This document shows, one piece after another, positions 17,131 through 27,652 of a stretch of 49,214 nt of DNA. Both the position numbers and the translations under genes were made by a program. Positions within the stretch are counted from its first letter, which is position 1. The number at the start of each line of letters is the position of its first letter. The notes under the pieces are model-generated. The model did not search any database. It saw only the letters and a program-made list of their open reading frames with translations, and had not been told where the DNA came from. This stretch comes from an uncultured Ilumatobacter sp. (GTDB taxonomy: Bacteria; Actinomycetota; Acidimicrobiia; Acidimicrobiales; Ilumatobacteraceae), in contig CAJQPY010000009.1 of NCBI GenBank assembly GCA_905480335.1, positions 1 through 49,214 on the forward strand. The letters run 5' to 3'.

Positions 17131-17510
17131 AAGAAGTCGGCGAGATCTGGATCCGATCGCCGCAGGTGATGACCGGCTACTGGCGGATGCCCGAGGAGGC
17201 GGCCAAAGTCGTCGCGGCCGACGGATGGTTCATGTCGGGCGATGCCGGCTACCTCGATGACGACGGATATCCCTACATCCGCGACCGCGTCAAGGACATG
17301 ATCGTGTCGGGCGGCGAGAATGTGTATCCGGCAGAGGTCGAAAACATGTTGATAAAGCACGGGGCGATCGCGGACTTTGCAGTGATCGGCGTCCTGCGGT
17401 GCAAACCCCCGGGCAAGATCGTGAAGAAGGGTCTGCGCGAACCTTACCGGGCGGGAAAGGACCGGTGGTTCTTTGACGCCGGTCGTTCGGCCCCGGCGGG
17501 AACTACGTGA
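17121..17510 (+). pseudogene. Remnant of an acyl-CoA synthetase C-terminal domain
   Basis: The plus strand encodes GEIWIRSPQVMTGYW, MSGDAGYLDDDGYPYI, KDMIVSGGENVYPAEVEN and ADFAVIGV, all hallmark blocks of AMP-forming acyl-CoA synthetases. It then jumps straight to PPGKIVKKGLREPY. The roughly 55-60 residues that normally separate the last two blocks are absent, so there is an internal deletion, and the whole N-terminal two thirds are gone. The 5' limit (about 17120-17136) coincides with the broken end of the opposite-strand coiled-coil remnant, pointing to a rearrangement breakpoint. Confidence 0.8.
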
Positions 17511-17555
17511 CGGGAGCCTCGCACATTCGATCCGAGAGCCCGTTAGCGTCGCCGC

Positions 17556-19442
17556 GTGACTTCTTCGGACACCCTCTGCAAGCGTGATGACTTGCGCAAC
17601 CTCGCGATCGTCGCTCACGTTGACCACGGCAAGACCACGTTGGTCGACTCGATGTTGCACCAATCGGGTGCGTTCCGTGCGAACGAAGACGTCGCCGAGC
17701 GGGTCATGGACTCAGGCGACCTCGAGCGCGAGAAGGGGATCACGATCCTCGCTAAAAACACGTCGCTCGTGTGGCGAGACAAGCGCACCGACACCGACGT
17801 CACGCTGAACATCGTCGACACACCGGGTCACGCCGACTTCGGTGGTGAGGTCGAGCGTGCGCTGACGATGGTCGACGGCATCGTGTTGTTGGTCGACGCC
17901 GCTGAGGGTCCGCTTCCGCAGACCCGCTTCGTGCTCCGTAAGGCGCTCGCCCGTCACCTGCCGGTCATTCTTGCGGTGAACAAGATCGACCGTCCCGATG
18001 CTCGAGTCGAGGAAGTCGTCGACGAGGTGTACGAGTTGTTCCTCGACCTGGATGCCGAAGATCACCACATCGAATTTCCGATCGTCTACTGCTCGGGTCG
18101 TGACGGTTGGGCCACCCAAAACCTCGATGAGGCGAAGGCAATCGTCGCCGGCGAGGTGTCGGGTAGAGACCTCACGACGCTTGGCGAGGTGCTGCTCGAT
18201 TCAATCCCGGCGCCGACCTACACCGAGGGGGCGCCGCTGCAGGCGTGGGTCACGAACCTCGACGCATCGCCGTACCTCGGGCGTCTTGCGCTGCTGCGGG
18301 TGATGGAAGGCTCGATCAAGAAGGGCGAATCGGTCGCCTGGTGCAAGCGCGACGGCACGATCGCCCGCGCAAGGATCGCCGAACTGTTCCTTACCGAACA
18401 CCTCACGCGCGTCCCGGTCGATTCTGCCCGGCAGGGAGATCTCGTCGCGGTCGCCGGCATCGAGGACATCTACATCGGCGAGACGCTCGCCGATCCGGAG
18501 AACCCGATCGCCCTGCCGGTCATCGAAGTGGATGAGCCCGCCTTGTCGATGACGATCGGGATCAACACCTCGCCGCTCGCCGGTCGAGAGGGCAAGAAGC
18601 TCACGGCGCGTCTCGTGAAGGCGCGTCTCGACCAGGAGCTCGTCGGCAATGTGTCGATGCGCGTGTTGCCCACCGAGCGGCCTGATGCCTGGGAGGTTCA
18701 GGGTCGTGGTGAACTGCAGCTGGCGATTCTCGTCGAGCAAATGCGTCGCGAAGGTTTCGAACTCACCGTCGGCAAGCCGGTGGTGTTGACCAAGAAGATC
18801 GACGGCAAGGTTCATGAGCCGGTCGAGCGCGTCACCATCGACGTTCCCGAGGAATACATGGGTGCAGTGACGCAGTTGCTCGCAACACGCAAGGGTCGGA
18901 TGCAGAATATGGGCGGGACTGGATGGATCCGCCTCGACTATCTCGTCCCCGCACGAGGTCTGATCGGGTTCCGCACCGAATTCATGACCGAGACGCGTGG
19001 AACGGGTGTGCTGTCCCACACGTCAGAGGGCTATGAGCCGTGGGCCGGCGAGATCCGTGCCCGTTCGCAAGGTGTCCTCGTGGCTGATCGCACCGGTCCG
19101 GTCACGAACTACTCGATGGTCAACCTGCAAGAACGCTCGCAGCTCATGGTCACGGCCGGCGACGAGGTTTACTGCGGCATGATCGTCGGTGAGAACTCCC
19201 GCTCGGGCGACATGGACGTCAACATCTGCAAGGAGAAGAAGCAGACCAACGTTCGTGCGTCGTCGAGTGATCAGACCGTCAACGTCACGCCGCCGAAGAT
19301 TCTGTCGCTCGAAGGTGCGCTCGAGTTCATCAGCATCGACGAGTGCGTCGAGGTCACCCCGGACAGCATTCGAATCCGCAAGGTCGAGCTCGACCCGACG
19401 ATCCGGATCCGGGCAGCCAAGAAGGCCGCTCACGCGGACTGA
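17556..19442 (+). CDS. typA: Ribosome-associated GTPase TypA/BipA
   Basis: A 628-residue translational GTPase. G1 is [12 protein letters not shown], the switch-I region contains [17 protein letters not shown]3 is [11 protein letters not shown] and G4 is [11 protein letters not shown]-like domains III and V and the BipA-specific C-terminal domain ([19 protein letters not shown]) follow. In bacteria it assists ribosome assembly and stress or cold adaptation. The GTG at 17556 gives the family's N-terminus. It appears to be transcribed alone, downstream of the acyl-CoA synthetase remnant. Confidence 0.96.
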   Translation: MTSSDTLCKRDDLRNLAIVAHVDHGKTTLVDSMLHQSGAFRANEDVAERVMDSGDLEREKGITILAKNTSLVWRDKRTDTDVTLNIVDTPGHADFGGEVERALTMVDGIVLLVDAAEGPLPQTRFVLRKALARHLPVILAVNKIDRPDARVEEVVDEVYELFLDLDAEDHHIEFPIVYCSGRDGWATQNLDEAKAIVAGEVSGRDLTTLGEVLLDSIPAPTYTEGAPLQAWVTNLDASPYLGRLALLRVMEGSIKKGESVAWCKRDGTIARARIAELFLTEHLTRVPVDSARQGDLVAVAGIEDIYIGETLADPENPIALPVIEVDEPALSMTIGINTSPLAGREGKKLTARLVKARLDQELVGNVSMRVLPTERPDAWEVQGRGELQLAILVEQMRREGFELTVGKPVVLTKKIDGKVHEPVERVTIDVPEEYMGAVTQLLATRKGRMQNMGGTGWIRLDYLVPARGLIGFRTEFMTETRGTGVLSHTSEGYEPWAGEIRARSQGVLVADRTGPVTNYSMVNLQERSQLMVTAGDEVYCGMIVGENSRSGDMDVNICKEKKQTNVRASSSDQTVNVTPPKILSLEGALEFISIDECVEVTPDSIRIRKVELDPTIRIRAAKKAAHAD

Positions 19443-19472
19443 GCGGTTCGGGAGAGACCCCGCCACGGTTCG

Positions 19473-21650
19473 CTACGGCCCGGTGACGAGGGTGTTGTCG
19501 GGTTCGTGCAGGCTGCTGGCCACGTTGTCCTGGTGGTGGAGTGACACTGCATCCCATGCGAGCAGTCCGATTCGGCAGCGGTCCCAATGGTTGCCGTACA
19601 CCTCGCAGTTGCTGGCACCGTCTTCGACAATACAGCCGCTGTCTCCGTCGGTGACGGCGTTGCCGTCTACGACTGCTTGTGTTCCGCCGTCGACGTCCAC
19701 CGCGCGCATCGTCGCGCTGATCCGGTTGCCATGAACGTGGGTGCCCTCGCTGTGGTCGACGTGGACACCCCACCAGCGTCCCGAGATCGTGTTGCCACGT
19801 ACCGTCGACCCGGTGGTCGCGTTCAACCGCACGGCACACAGATGTCCATTGAAGCGACTCGACTCGATATTCTGCCCGCCGCCACCGAGCAGGTCGACAC
19901 CGACGTCCCACCGGTTGCCCCTGAATTCGCAGCGCGATACGTGGAGGCGGTCGGCGTTGCGGGCGATCACACCTTGCCCCGTCACGGCGCGGAGAAGCAC
20001 GTCGTCCCCGTTCACGGCCAACGTGCCGACGATGACACTGCCGAGCACGGTGACATGGTCGGCCGGGATCTCGACGAGTGGAGTGGCGATGAGGTGGCTT
20101 TGGTCCGATGGGCCTGCGACCCGGATGTGTTCGAGCCGAGCGTGCCGGCCGACCGTGAGCAACGGCTCACCGGGCACGTTCGAGGTCGCTGGTTGGGCGC
20201 CGTTCGAGATCGTGGTCCGATTCGGCCCGAGCCCGCGAAGGATTACGCTGGCGGGAACGGTGGCGGGACCCAGGTAGTGGCCGTCACCGAGTTGCACGAT
20301 GTCGCCGGGGCGCGCATCGGCGAGCAGCGGGGCGAGGTCGATCGGGTCCGGGTTCTGGGCGGGGAATAACTCGCTCGGAAGATCCGCGTCCTCGAAGACG
20401 ATGCGGTACACGGCGATGCCAATGTGGTCGTCGTCGAAATCGCCGTCTCGCGGGCGGCTCGCCACTGATAATCCAGCCGCGTCCTGACGCCACGACAGTT
20501 CGTGGTCATCATGGTCATCGACCAATTCGACGGAGCACACCCGCATCGCGTTCGTCGACAACGCATCGAAGATTCCGGCGCCATCCACGTCGATGGCGAG
20601 GAGATCGTCGCCGCTTTGGAGGAAGCGCACGCGATCGTCGCCCCACGTTGTCCACGGTGACGTCTGCTCGAGTGCCGGTTCGAACCGGCGGATCCACGAT
20701 CCGGCGTCGCGGAGTGGGCCGGCCTGAATGTCCGGGATGGTTCCATCGGCATCAGGACCCACGCTGAGTAGCAGGTGCCCACCCTTGGCGACAACCTCGG
20801 TGAACAACGCGACGATGTCGAATCCGGTGAGATGGTGGTCCGGTCGCTCGGCTCGGTTGTAGCCGAAACTGTGGCTGATCCCCCGGATGAGCTCCCATGG
20901 ACCTTCGACGATGTCGTCGGGAGCGTGATGGTCGAAGGTTCGCACGATGGGTGGGCATCCGTCGGGGACCTCGGCCGCCGGGGCCCACCACCGGTCGTTG
21001 ACGAGCACGTCCGAATCGATATCGTGGAGGCTTGCGAGCAACTCGCCCGTCTTCCGGTCGTCGGTATGTCGCGCCCAGTACCCGTCGCCCCACAGCATGA
21101 CCGGGCCGTGCCGTTCGACCAGGTCGACTAGCTGCGGATGCAGGACCTCGTCGGCGTAGTTCGCGGCCGAGGCATGGTCGTCCCCCCAGTCGAGTAACGA
21201 GTAGTAGGCGCCCATCAGGACGTCGTGTCGCTCGCAAGCTGCCGCGTACTCGGCCAACACGTTGCGCTGCGGTCCGACGTCGGTGAGGCATCGAGGGGTG
21301 CCGGGTGCATCCCACCAAATCCACCCGTCGTGATGCTTTGCGACGAGGACGGAATATCCGGCGCCGGCCTCCGATGCCAGCGCTGCCCACGCCTCGGCAT
21401 CGAAGTGCTCGAACGTGAGGAGTGGCACGAAATCGTCGTAGTGCTCCACATGCCCCCATCGATCGCGATGGTGAGCCAGCACTTCGACCAGTGGTCGCGG
21501 ATGGAGCCAGACGTCGTCCACGTCGTTGCCGAGATGGCTGCGATACCACTCAGCGCTCTCGCCGAGCGGGGCCCATGCGGGCACGCTCGCCGCCGAGACG
21601 TGGACGAACAGTCCGAATCGTCGGTCGCTCCACCACGTCGGCATCGTCAT
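19473..21650 (-). CDS. GH29-like alpha-L-fucosidase fused to a parallel beta-helix
   Basis: A 725-residue protein. The N-terminal ~320 residues follow the GH29 pattern: WWSDRRFGLFVHVSAASVPAW, EWYRSHLG, LVAKHHDGWIWWD and VMLWGDGYW, where Asp189 matches the family nucleophile. From about residue 450 the chain becomes a right-handed beta-helix with repeated short turns (NRISATMRAVDVDGG, NAVTDGDSGCIVEDGASN). No signal peptide is visible, so it may act inside the cell. The ATG at 21650 starts MTMPTWWSD; the longer upstream frame is not supported. The helix may bind or cleave glycan chains. Confidence 0.82.
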   Translation of the reverse strand: MTMPTWWSDRRFGLFVHVSAASVPAWAPLGESAEWYRSHLGNDVDDVWLHPRPLVEVLAHHRDRWGHVEHYDDFVPLLTFEHFDAEAWAALASEAGAGYSVLVAKHHDGWIWWDAPGTPRCLTDVGPQRNVLAEYAAACERHDVLMGAYYSLLDWGDDHASAANYADEVLHPQLVDLVERHGPVMLWGDGYWARHTDDRKTGELLASLHDIDSDVLVNDRWWAPAAEVPDGCPPIVRTFDHHAPDDIVEGPWELIRGISHSFGYNRAERPDHHLTGFDIVALFTEVVAKGGHLLLSVGPDADGTIPDIQAGPLRDAGSWIRRFEPALEQTSPWTTWGDDRVRFLQSGDDLLAIDVDGAGIFDALSTNAMRVCSVELVDDHDDHELSWRQDAAGLSVASRPRDGDFDDDHIGIAVYRIVFEDADLPSELFPAQNPDPIDLAPLLADARPGDIVQLGDGHYLGPATVPASVILRGLGPNRTTISNGAQPATSNVPGEPLLTVGRHARLEHIRVAGPSDQSHLIATPLVEIPADHVTVLGSVIVGTLAVNGDDVLLRAVTGQGVIARNADRLHVSRCEFRGNRWDVGVDLLGGGGQNIESSRFNGHLCAVRLNATTGSTVRGNTISGRWWGVHVDHSEGTHVHGNRISATMRAVDVDGGTQAVVDGNAVTDGDSGCIVEDGASNCEVYGNHWDRCRIGLLAWDAVSLHHQDNVASSLHEPDNTLVTGP

Positions 21651-21780
21651 CGGATGTTTAGTCTCGCGCGTGGCCGATGGTGGCGGTGCACCCGCCGCGA
21701 TTTCACTCGCGCTCCGCCGCAGACTTCTTCCGAGTGGGCGCTTCGATGACGGTCGGTCGGGGGTGGCCGCGTAACGTCGG

Positions 21781-22833
<1,053 letters not shown>

Positions 22834-22876
22834 CCGGTTGGACAATTGATTCTGGTCGCGTCTCGGCCCGGCTTCC

Positions 22877-22892
22877 GGGTCGGATCCGACCC
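22877..22892. terminator. Palindromic hairpin between convergent genes
   Basis: GGGTCGGATCCGACCC is a perfect 16-base palindrome lying 43 bases after the LLM gene and 16 bases before the end of the VWA gene. Its position between converging genes suggests a bidirectional terminator, although there is no clear T-run on either side. Confidence 0.45.
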
Positions 22893-22908
22893 AGAACGCA
22901 GGCGGCGG

Positions 22909-23901
22909 CTAGACCATGCCGCGCAGCCACCACAGGCTGAGTGACCAGGCGACGGTGAGGAGCAGGAATGCTCCCAGGGCCCACCGCCAGGTGAGCTCCT
23001 TCGTGATCTCGATTTCCTCGCCGAGGGTTTCGCCGAGGCTGTCGCGAACGTCGTCGTAGGCGTCGGCGAGCTCATTGCCCGACTGCGCTTCGAAGGCCTG
23101 CCCTCCGGTCACCTCGGCAACGACTTTGAGCTCTTCCGGTGCAACCGGCACGGGGAAGATCTCGCCGCTGACCGGGTCCGTGATGAAGCCGTCGGCGGTG
23201 CCGAACGCGATCGTGAAGACGGGGACGCCGGCTTCTGCTGCGACGTCGGCTCCTGCCGCTGTGGGACGTCCGACGGTCGTCTCGCCGTCGGTGAGCAGAA
23301 CGATGACGCCGGGGGCCAGGTCTTCGTCCCGACTGTTCTTCTCGGCTTCCTCGTCAGCGGCGTCGGTGAGGAGGTCGGTCGCCACCGCGATTGCATCGCC
23401 GATGGCCGTTGACTCGTTGAGCTCGAGTCCGTCGAGCCGCCGGTTCACCCGGTCTCGGTCGAGCGTCGGCTCCACCTCGACGCGGACCACGCCCGCAAAC
23501 GACACGAGGCCCACCTCGACGTCGTCATCGACTGCATCGATGAAGTTGCGGGCTGCATCCTTTGCCGATTCGAGCCGGTTCGGTGGGACGTCGGTGGCCT
23601 CCATCGAGAGCGAGACGTCGAACAGCACGAGGATCCGACCCTCACTCCTGGTCCGTTCCGAGGTTCGCTCGACCGGTCGAGCGATGGCCACCACGGCGAG
23701 CGCGAGTCCGAACAATTGGAGCGCGGCGATGAGGTGGCGTCGCCAACGTGGGCGCTTCGGCGCAACCCGGTCGAGCAGCTTGACCTGGGTGAAGCGGACC
23801 TGGGCGGCCTTGCGCCAGGTCAGCGAGGCGATGTACCCGGCGCCGAGTGCGACGACGACGAGCAGCAGCCACAGCCGTCCCGGTTCGAGGAAGTCGGGCA
23901 T
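22909..23901 (-). CDS. VWA-domain membrane protein (BatA-like)
   Basis: A 330-residue protein with two N-terminal hydrophobic helices (residues ~10-26 and ~57-75), a von Willebrand A domain with an intact MIDAS motif (D95-x-S97-x-S99 in LFDVSLSMEAT, and LLTDGETTVG further on), and a C-terminal membrane helix (WALGAFLLLTVAWSLSLWWL). It is the last gene of a moxR-DUF58-VWA operon, the usual BatA arrangement, in which the ATPase and VWA proteins are thought to act as a chaperone for envelope or metal-containing complexes. ATG 23901 overlaps the upstream stop by one base (TGATG); GTG 23904 is an alternative. Confidence 0.9.
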   Translation of the reverse strand: MPDFLEPGRLWLLLVVVALGAGYIASLTWRKAAQVRFTQVKLLDRVAPKRPRWRRHLIAALQLFGLALAVVAIARPVERTSERTRSEGRILVLFDVSLSMEATDVPPNRLESAKDAARNFIDAVDDDVEVGLVSFAGVVRVEVEPTLDRDRVNRRLDGLELNESTAIGDAIAVATDLLTDAADEEAEKNSRDEDLAPGVIVLLTDGETTVGRPTAAGADVAAEAGVPVFTIAFGTADGFITDPVSGEIFPVPVAPEELKVVAEVTGGQAFEAQSGNELADAYDDVRDSLGETLGEEIEITKELTWRWALGAFLLLTVAWSLSLWWLRGMV

Positions 23902-24887
23902 CACCGCGGCATCACCGCGCCATGGACGGCCTGGACGCGTTTGCGCTGGACGTGTTTGATGATCGAGGCGAGCCAGTCCTCGGCCGTCGACAGCTCGACG
24001 ATCTCGGCGTGAGCGCGGCGCAGCCCGGCGAGACGCCGGCTTCGCTCCTCGGCGGCCGCTTCTGCGAAACGACGTTGGACCTTGGCGGTGACGCGGATTT
24101 CCCGAGTGCGTCCAGTGGCCGGGTCGACCAGCTCGACGAGGCCGATCGGCGGCACGTCGTGCTCGCGCGGATCGGACACGACGAGCGCGAGCAGCTCATG
24201 GCGAATCCCTGTTCGACCGAGCGGCTCGATCCAGCGTTCTCCCGCGAAGTCCGAGATGACGGCCACGAACCCGCGACGATTCGCGATGGCGCCGACCCGC
24301 TCGAGGGCGCCGGACAGATCGGCTGGGCCGGCACGTTCCGACGGCGGCGACGATGCCAGCGAAGCGAGAATCGCACGGACCTGGTTCTTGCCGGCTCGGG
24401 GCGGCATCACGTGGAGCTTCGGCCCCGCGACGAGTACAGCGCCGAGTCGGTTCTGTGACCGGGCGGTCAGGAAACCCACGGTTGCCGCAGCCGCCATCGC
24501 TGTCTGGGCCTTGTCATTCGTCTGCGTTCCGAAGTCCATCGTCGCCGAGACGTCGACAACGATCCAGGCGGACAGATCGCGGTCGGCGATCTGCTCGCGG
24601 ATGTAGGTCTCGTTGGTCCTGGCCGTGACGTTCCAGTCGATTCGGCGCACATCGTCGCCGGGTTGGTACTGACGCGACTCGCCGGGCTCCGAACCGTGTC
24701 CGGGTGTGAGGCCTTGGTAGTTGCCATGGAGGACGCCGTCGAGGCGCCGTGTGATCATCAGCTCGAGCGATCGGAGGTGCTCGGCGACCGTGTCGGGCGT
24801 CGGGCCCTGGACCCAACCGCGAGCGGCCGGACGTGGCGCGGCCTCGGGCATCGAGGTCGGTGGACCTGTCGGAGCGGGAGCAGCCAC
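23901..24887 (-). CDS. DUF58 domain protein of the MoxR operon
   Basis: A 328-residue soluble DUF58 protein, identified by SRQYQPGDDVRRIDWNVTAR followed by the VWA-like strand LSAWIVVDVSATMDFG. The GTG at 24887 lies two bases after the MoxR stop and the gene overlaps the VWA gene downstream, so the three are one operon. DUF58 proteins accompany MoxR ATPases almost universally; their molecular role is poorly known. The N-terminus is Pro/Ala-rich and probably disordered. Confidence 0.92.
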   Translation of the reverse strand: MAAPAPTGPPTSMPEAAPRPAARGWVQGPTPDTVAEHLRSLELMITRRLDGVLHGNYQGLTPGHGSEPGESRQYQPGDDVRRIDWNVTARTNETYIREQIADRDLSAWIVVDVSATMDFGTQTNDKAQTAMAAAATVGFLTARSQNRLGAVLVAGPKLHVMPPRAGKNQVRAILASLASSPPSERAGPADLSGALERVGAIANRRGFVAVISDFAGERWIEPLGRTGIRHELLALVVSDPREHDVPPIGLVELVDPATGRTREIRVTAKVQRRFAEAAAEERSRRLAGLRRAHAEIVELSTAEDWLASIIKHVQRKRVQAVHGAVMPR

Positions 24888-24889
24888 GC

Positions 24890-25921
24890 TCAGCTCCGCG
24901 AGAACGCGTCGTTCGGCTTCGGCGAGACCCAGTGGGCCGGCACCGCAGCCAACATTCGGTTGACCACGTCGTCGGTCGTGATCTCCTGCGCCAGCGCGTC
25001 GTAGGTCAGGAGCAGCCGATGGCGCAGGATCTCCGGGGCCAGGTCGAAGACGTCCTGGGGTGTGGCGTAGGTGCGACCGCGCAGCATTGCGAGCGCCCGG
25101 GCACCGCGGACCAGGTTGATCGTCGCCCTCGGACTCGCGCCGAGGCCGACGATGTCGTGCAGGTCGCCCAGATTGAAGCGGGCTGGGTCACGGGTGCACT
25201 GGATGAGGTCGACGGCGTACTGTGCAACGGAGCGGTCGACGAACACCTCGTCGGCGCGTTGCTGCAGCTGCACCAGCTCGTCGAGGGAAATGACCTGCTC
25301 GGGCGTCGGGACGGCTGTCGTGATTCCCATCCGGTCCAGGATCGTCAGCTCCTCGTCGGCGGTCGGATGGTCGAAGACGATCTTCATCATGAAGCGGTCG
25401 CGCTGCGCGTCGGGCAGGTTGTAGACGCCTTCGGACTCGATCGGGTTCTGAGTCGCCACGACGAAGAACGGTGTGGGAACGGGATGGGTGACACCGCCGA
25501 TCGTGACCTGTTGCTCGGCCATCACCTCGAGGAGCGCCGACTGGACCTTGGCCGGGGCCCGGTTGATCTCGTCGGTGAGGAGGAAGTTCACGAAGACCGG
25601 TCCGAATTCGACATCGAAGGTTTCGCTGCTGCCGCGGTATATCCGCGTCCCGACGATGTCGGAAGGCAGGAGGTCAGGGGTGAACTGGATCCGTGCGAAC
25701 GTGCCGCCGACCACGTTCGCGAGCGTCTCGGCAGCCAGCGTCTTCGCGAGGCCGGGAACCGACTCGAGGAGGCAGTGGCCTCGGCATAGCACGCCGACCA
25801 GTAGCCGCTCGAGGACACGCGTCTGGCCGACGATCACCTTCCGCAGCTCGAAGAAGATCTTCTCGACGGTCTCGGCCGTCCGTTGGTCATCCATGGGGGC
25901 GGCTTGGATTTCGTCCGTCAT
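24890..25921 (-). CDS. MoxR family AAA+ ATPase
   Basis: A 343-residue AAA+ protein of the MoxR branch. Walker A is in LESVPGLAKTLAAETLA (Ser in place of the more common Gly), Walker B is NFLLTDEINRAPAK, sensor 1 is in VVATQNPIESEG, and the C-terminal lid contains GASPRATINLVRGARALAM. The family acts as a chaperone-like ATPase on partners carrying VWA domains, encoded here by the two downstream genes. ATG 25921 (MTDEIQAAP) is preceded by a short divergent promoter region shared with the gene at 25999. Confidence 0.95.
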   Translation of the reverse strand: MTDEIQAAPMDDQRTAETVEKIFFELRKVIVGQTRVLERLLVGVLCRGHCLLESVPGLAKTLAAETLANVVGGTFARIQFTPDLLPSDIVGTRIYRGSSETFDVEFGPVFVNFLLTDEINRAPAKVQSALLEVMAEQQVTIGGVTHPVPTPFFVVATQNPIESEGVYNLPDAQRDRFMMKIVFDHPTADEELTILDRMGITTAVPTPEQVISLDELVQLQQRADEVFVDRSVAQYAVDLIQCTRDPARFNLGDLHDIVGLGASPRATINLVRGARALAMLRGRTYATPQDVFDLAPEILRHRLLLTYDALAQEITTDDVVNRMLAAVPAHWVSPKPNDAFSRS

Positions 25922-25998
25922 CGCAGTCGAAACTACTGGGGGAGCGGCACGATTCTTGGTCGCCGGCGGGGGAGATCATCCCGGCGTAGCCTGGCGTG

Positions 25999-26337
25999 AT
26001 GAGCGAGGATGCCACCGACGCTGTTCCCGGTGTCGAGCCGCCGTTCGACGAGAACGAGTGGCAACGCATCGAGGAGGAAGAGGTGCTCGCCACTCGGCGC
26101 CTCGCTGCGATCTCTGCCGGCCGACGCAAGGGTGGTGCCGCCGGGGCGGCGATGGCGGGCGCGATGTTCGCGCTGCAGGAGATCTACGAGGGCCCGAAAC
26201 AGGACGAGATGATCGCCGTGTCGGAGAGTCCCGACGAACCGGGCGACATCGACAAGGACGGCATCATGATCACGATCGGCGAGGTCGACGTCGAGTCCAA
26301 TCCTCCAGGTTCGGACACGCCGGACGCATCTGCGTAG
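25999..26337 (+). CDS. Small acidic protein of unknown function
   Basis: A 112-residue, strongly acidic protein. The N-terminal part is charged and helical (ENEWQRIEEEEVLATRRLAAI), then a small Ala/Gly segment (GGAAGAAMAGAMFALQEIYEG) that is borderline for membrane insertion, then an acidic Asp/Pro tail. Codon use and the clear start (GTGATG at 25996; ATG 25999 chosen) support a real gene. I do not recognise a family. It is divergent from moxR and could share its promoter region. Confidence 0.65.
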   Translation: MSEDATDAVPGVEPPFDENEWQRIEEEEVLATRRLAAISAGRRKGGAAGAAMAGAMFALQEIYEGPKQDEMIAVSESPDEPGDIDKDGIMITIGEVDVESNPPGSDTPDASA

Positions 26338-26380
26338 CGCCTCGGGTCAGACACCCGTCGCGTCTCGGAGTGCAAGGTGC

Positions 26381-27616
26381 TCAGGTGGAGCGGTAGGCGC
26401 CGGGCTGTTTGAGAAAGCGGCGGTGCCAGCGTGATGGTGTGAGCGCAATGGCTCGTGGCTCATCTTCGAACATCCACCGAGCGAAGTTCCGTCGGCCCCA
26501 CGTGCCGCTGGCCTCGACGACACGAATGGCTCCACGGGCGCCCCACTCCTTGGCGAGGACCTTGCCGAGCGCCAGCGACATCTTGTGGTCGGCGACGAGA
26601 TGGTGGTGCACCTCCTGCTCGTAGAGCGCGGCGGCGTCGTCTGGCCGCGTGGCCCCGGCGGCGATGATCGCCTCGGCGGCGACACGGCCGGTCAGCAGGG
26701 CCTGGCCGATGCCTTCACCGGTCATCACGTCGGTCGCGGCGGCGGCATCGCCGACGAACAGCACCCGACCCGCGGTCAAGGGCAGTTGATCGACTCGTGC
26801 CGGAATCGGCCACGCCGTGTGCCGATCGTCCATCGTGAAGCTGGCGCCGAGCGCCTCGACGATGTGGGGTCGCTGCAGGAGGTCGGGCCAGATCGCCTTG
26901 ATCTCCTTGCCGGTTCGGGTGCCGTCGCGTAGGACGCCGAACCCGATGTTGGCTCTGTTGCCCGGCAGGGGGAACGACCAGGCGTAACCCGGCACCAGGT
27001 CGGGCTCGAACCACACGTGAAGTTCGCTCGCTGCGGCGCCGGTCACGTTCGACGCATACTGCCGAAAGCCGTGCCACTCGCCGAGGTAGCCCGGGTCGTT
27101 GGCGCCTGTCGCCTTGCGAACGGGGCTCCACATTCCGTCGGCGGCGATGACGTAGCGCGCGTCGATGGTCAGCCCGTCGGCCTCGACGCGCACGTGGTCG
27201 TGGCTGTCGCTGCGGCTGGTGTCGAGGGCCCGGAAACCGTGGCCGTCGCGGACGTCGGCGCCGTGCGACCTGGCGAGCCGCAGCAGTGCATCGTCGAGTT
27301 GGAGCCGGGGGGCGACGGCGGCGTAACGACCTTCGTCGGGAAGCGGCACGGTGATCTGGCGACCCGACGGCGAGCGGAGCACGGCGCCGTGCACGTCGAA
27401 CCAGTCGCCGACTTCGCCCGGGTCGAATTCGATCCGCTCGAGTTCGCGGAGCGCGAGTGTCGTCAACCCGTCACCGCAGCACTTATCGCGGGGGAACGTG
27501 GCCTTGTCGAGCAGCAGAACCGAGCGGCCGGAGCGGCACAGTTCGATCGCTGCCGCACTGCCGGCCGGACCTCCGCCGACGATCACGACATCTGTCGACA
27601 AGTACTCGTGCGTCAT
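26381..27616 (-). CDS. Geranylgeranyl reductase family flavoprotein
   Basis: A 411-residue FAD-dependent oxidoreductase. The dinucleotide motif is DVVIVGGGPAGSAAAIEL, then KCCGDGLTTLALREL (the C-G-D block of geranylgeranyl reductases), ADGMWSPVRK, and the second FAD block GRVLFVGDAAAATDVMTGEGI. Members reduce isoprenoid chains of menaquinone, chlorophyll or archaeal-type lipids, or act on polyketides. In an actinobacterium menaquinone side-chain saturation is a reasonable guess. It appears monocistronic; the amidase gene follows on the same strand upstream. Confidence 0.88.
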   Translation of the reverse strand: MTHEYLSTDVVIVGGGPAGSAAAIELCRSGRSVLLLDKATFPRDKCCGDGLTTLALRELERIEFDPGEVGDWFDVHGAVLRSPSGRQITVPLPDEGRYAAVAPRLQLDDALLRLARSHGADVRDGHGFRALDTSRSDSHDHVRVEADGLTIDARYVIAADGMWSPVRKATGANDPGYLGEWHGFRQYASNVTGAAASELHVWFEPDLVPGYAWSFPLPGNRANIGFGVLRDGTRTGKEIKAIWPDLLQRPHIVEALGASFTMDDRHTAWPIPARVDQLPLTAGRVLFVGDAAAATDVMTGEGIGQALLTGRVAAEAIIAAGATRPDDAAALYEQEVHHHLVADHKMSLALGKVLAKEWGARGAIRVVEASGTWGRRNFARWMFEDEPRAIALTPSRWHRRFLKQPGAYRST

Positions 27617-27652
27617 CGCCGGGCAGGCTACGAGCAGGTCAGGCGTGGTGCC

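Noticed and set aside
20660..20700. Sequence resembling a tRNA T-loop (GGTTCGAACC)
   Set aside because: No acceptor or anticodon arm fits around it, and it lies within the GH29 coding sequence.
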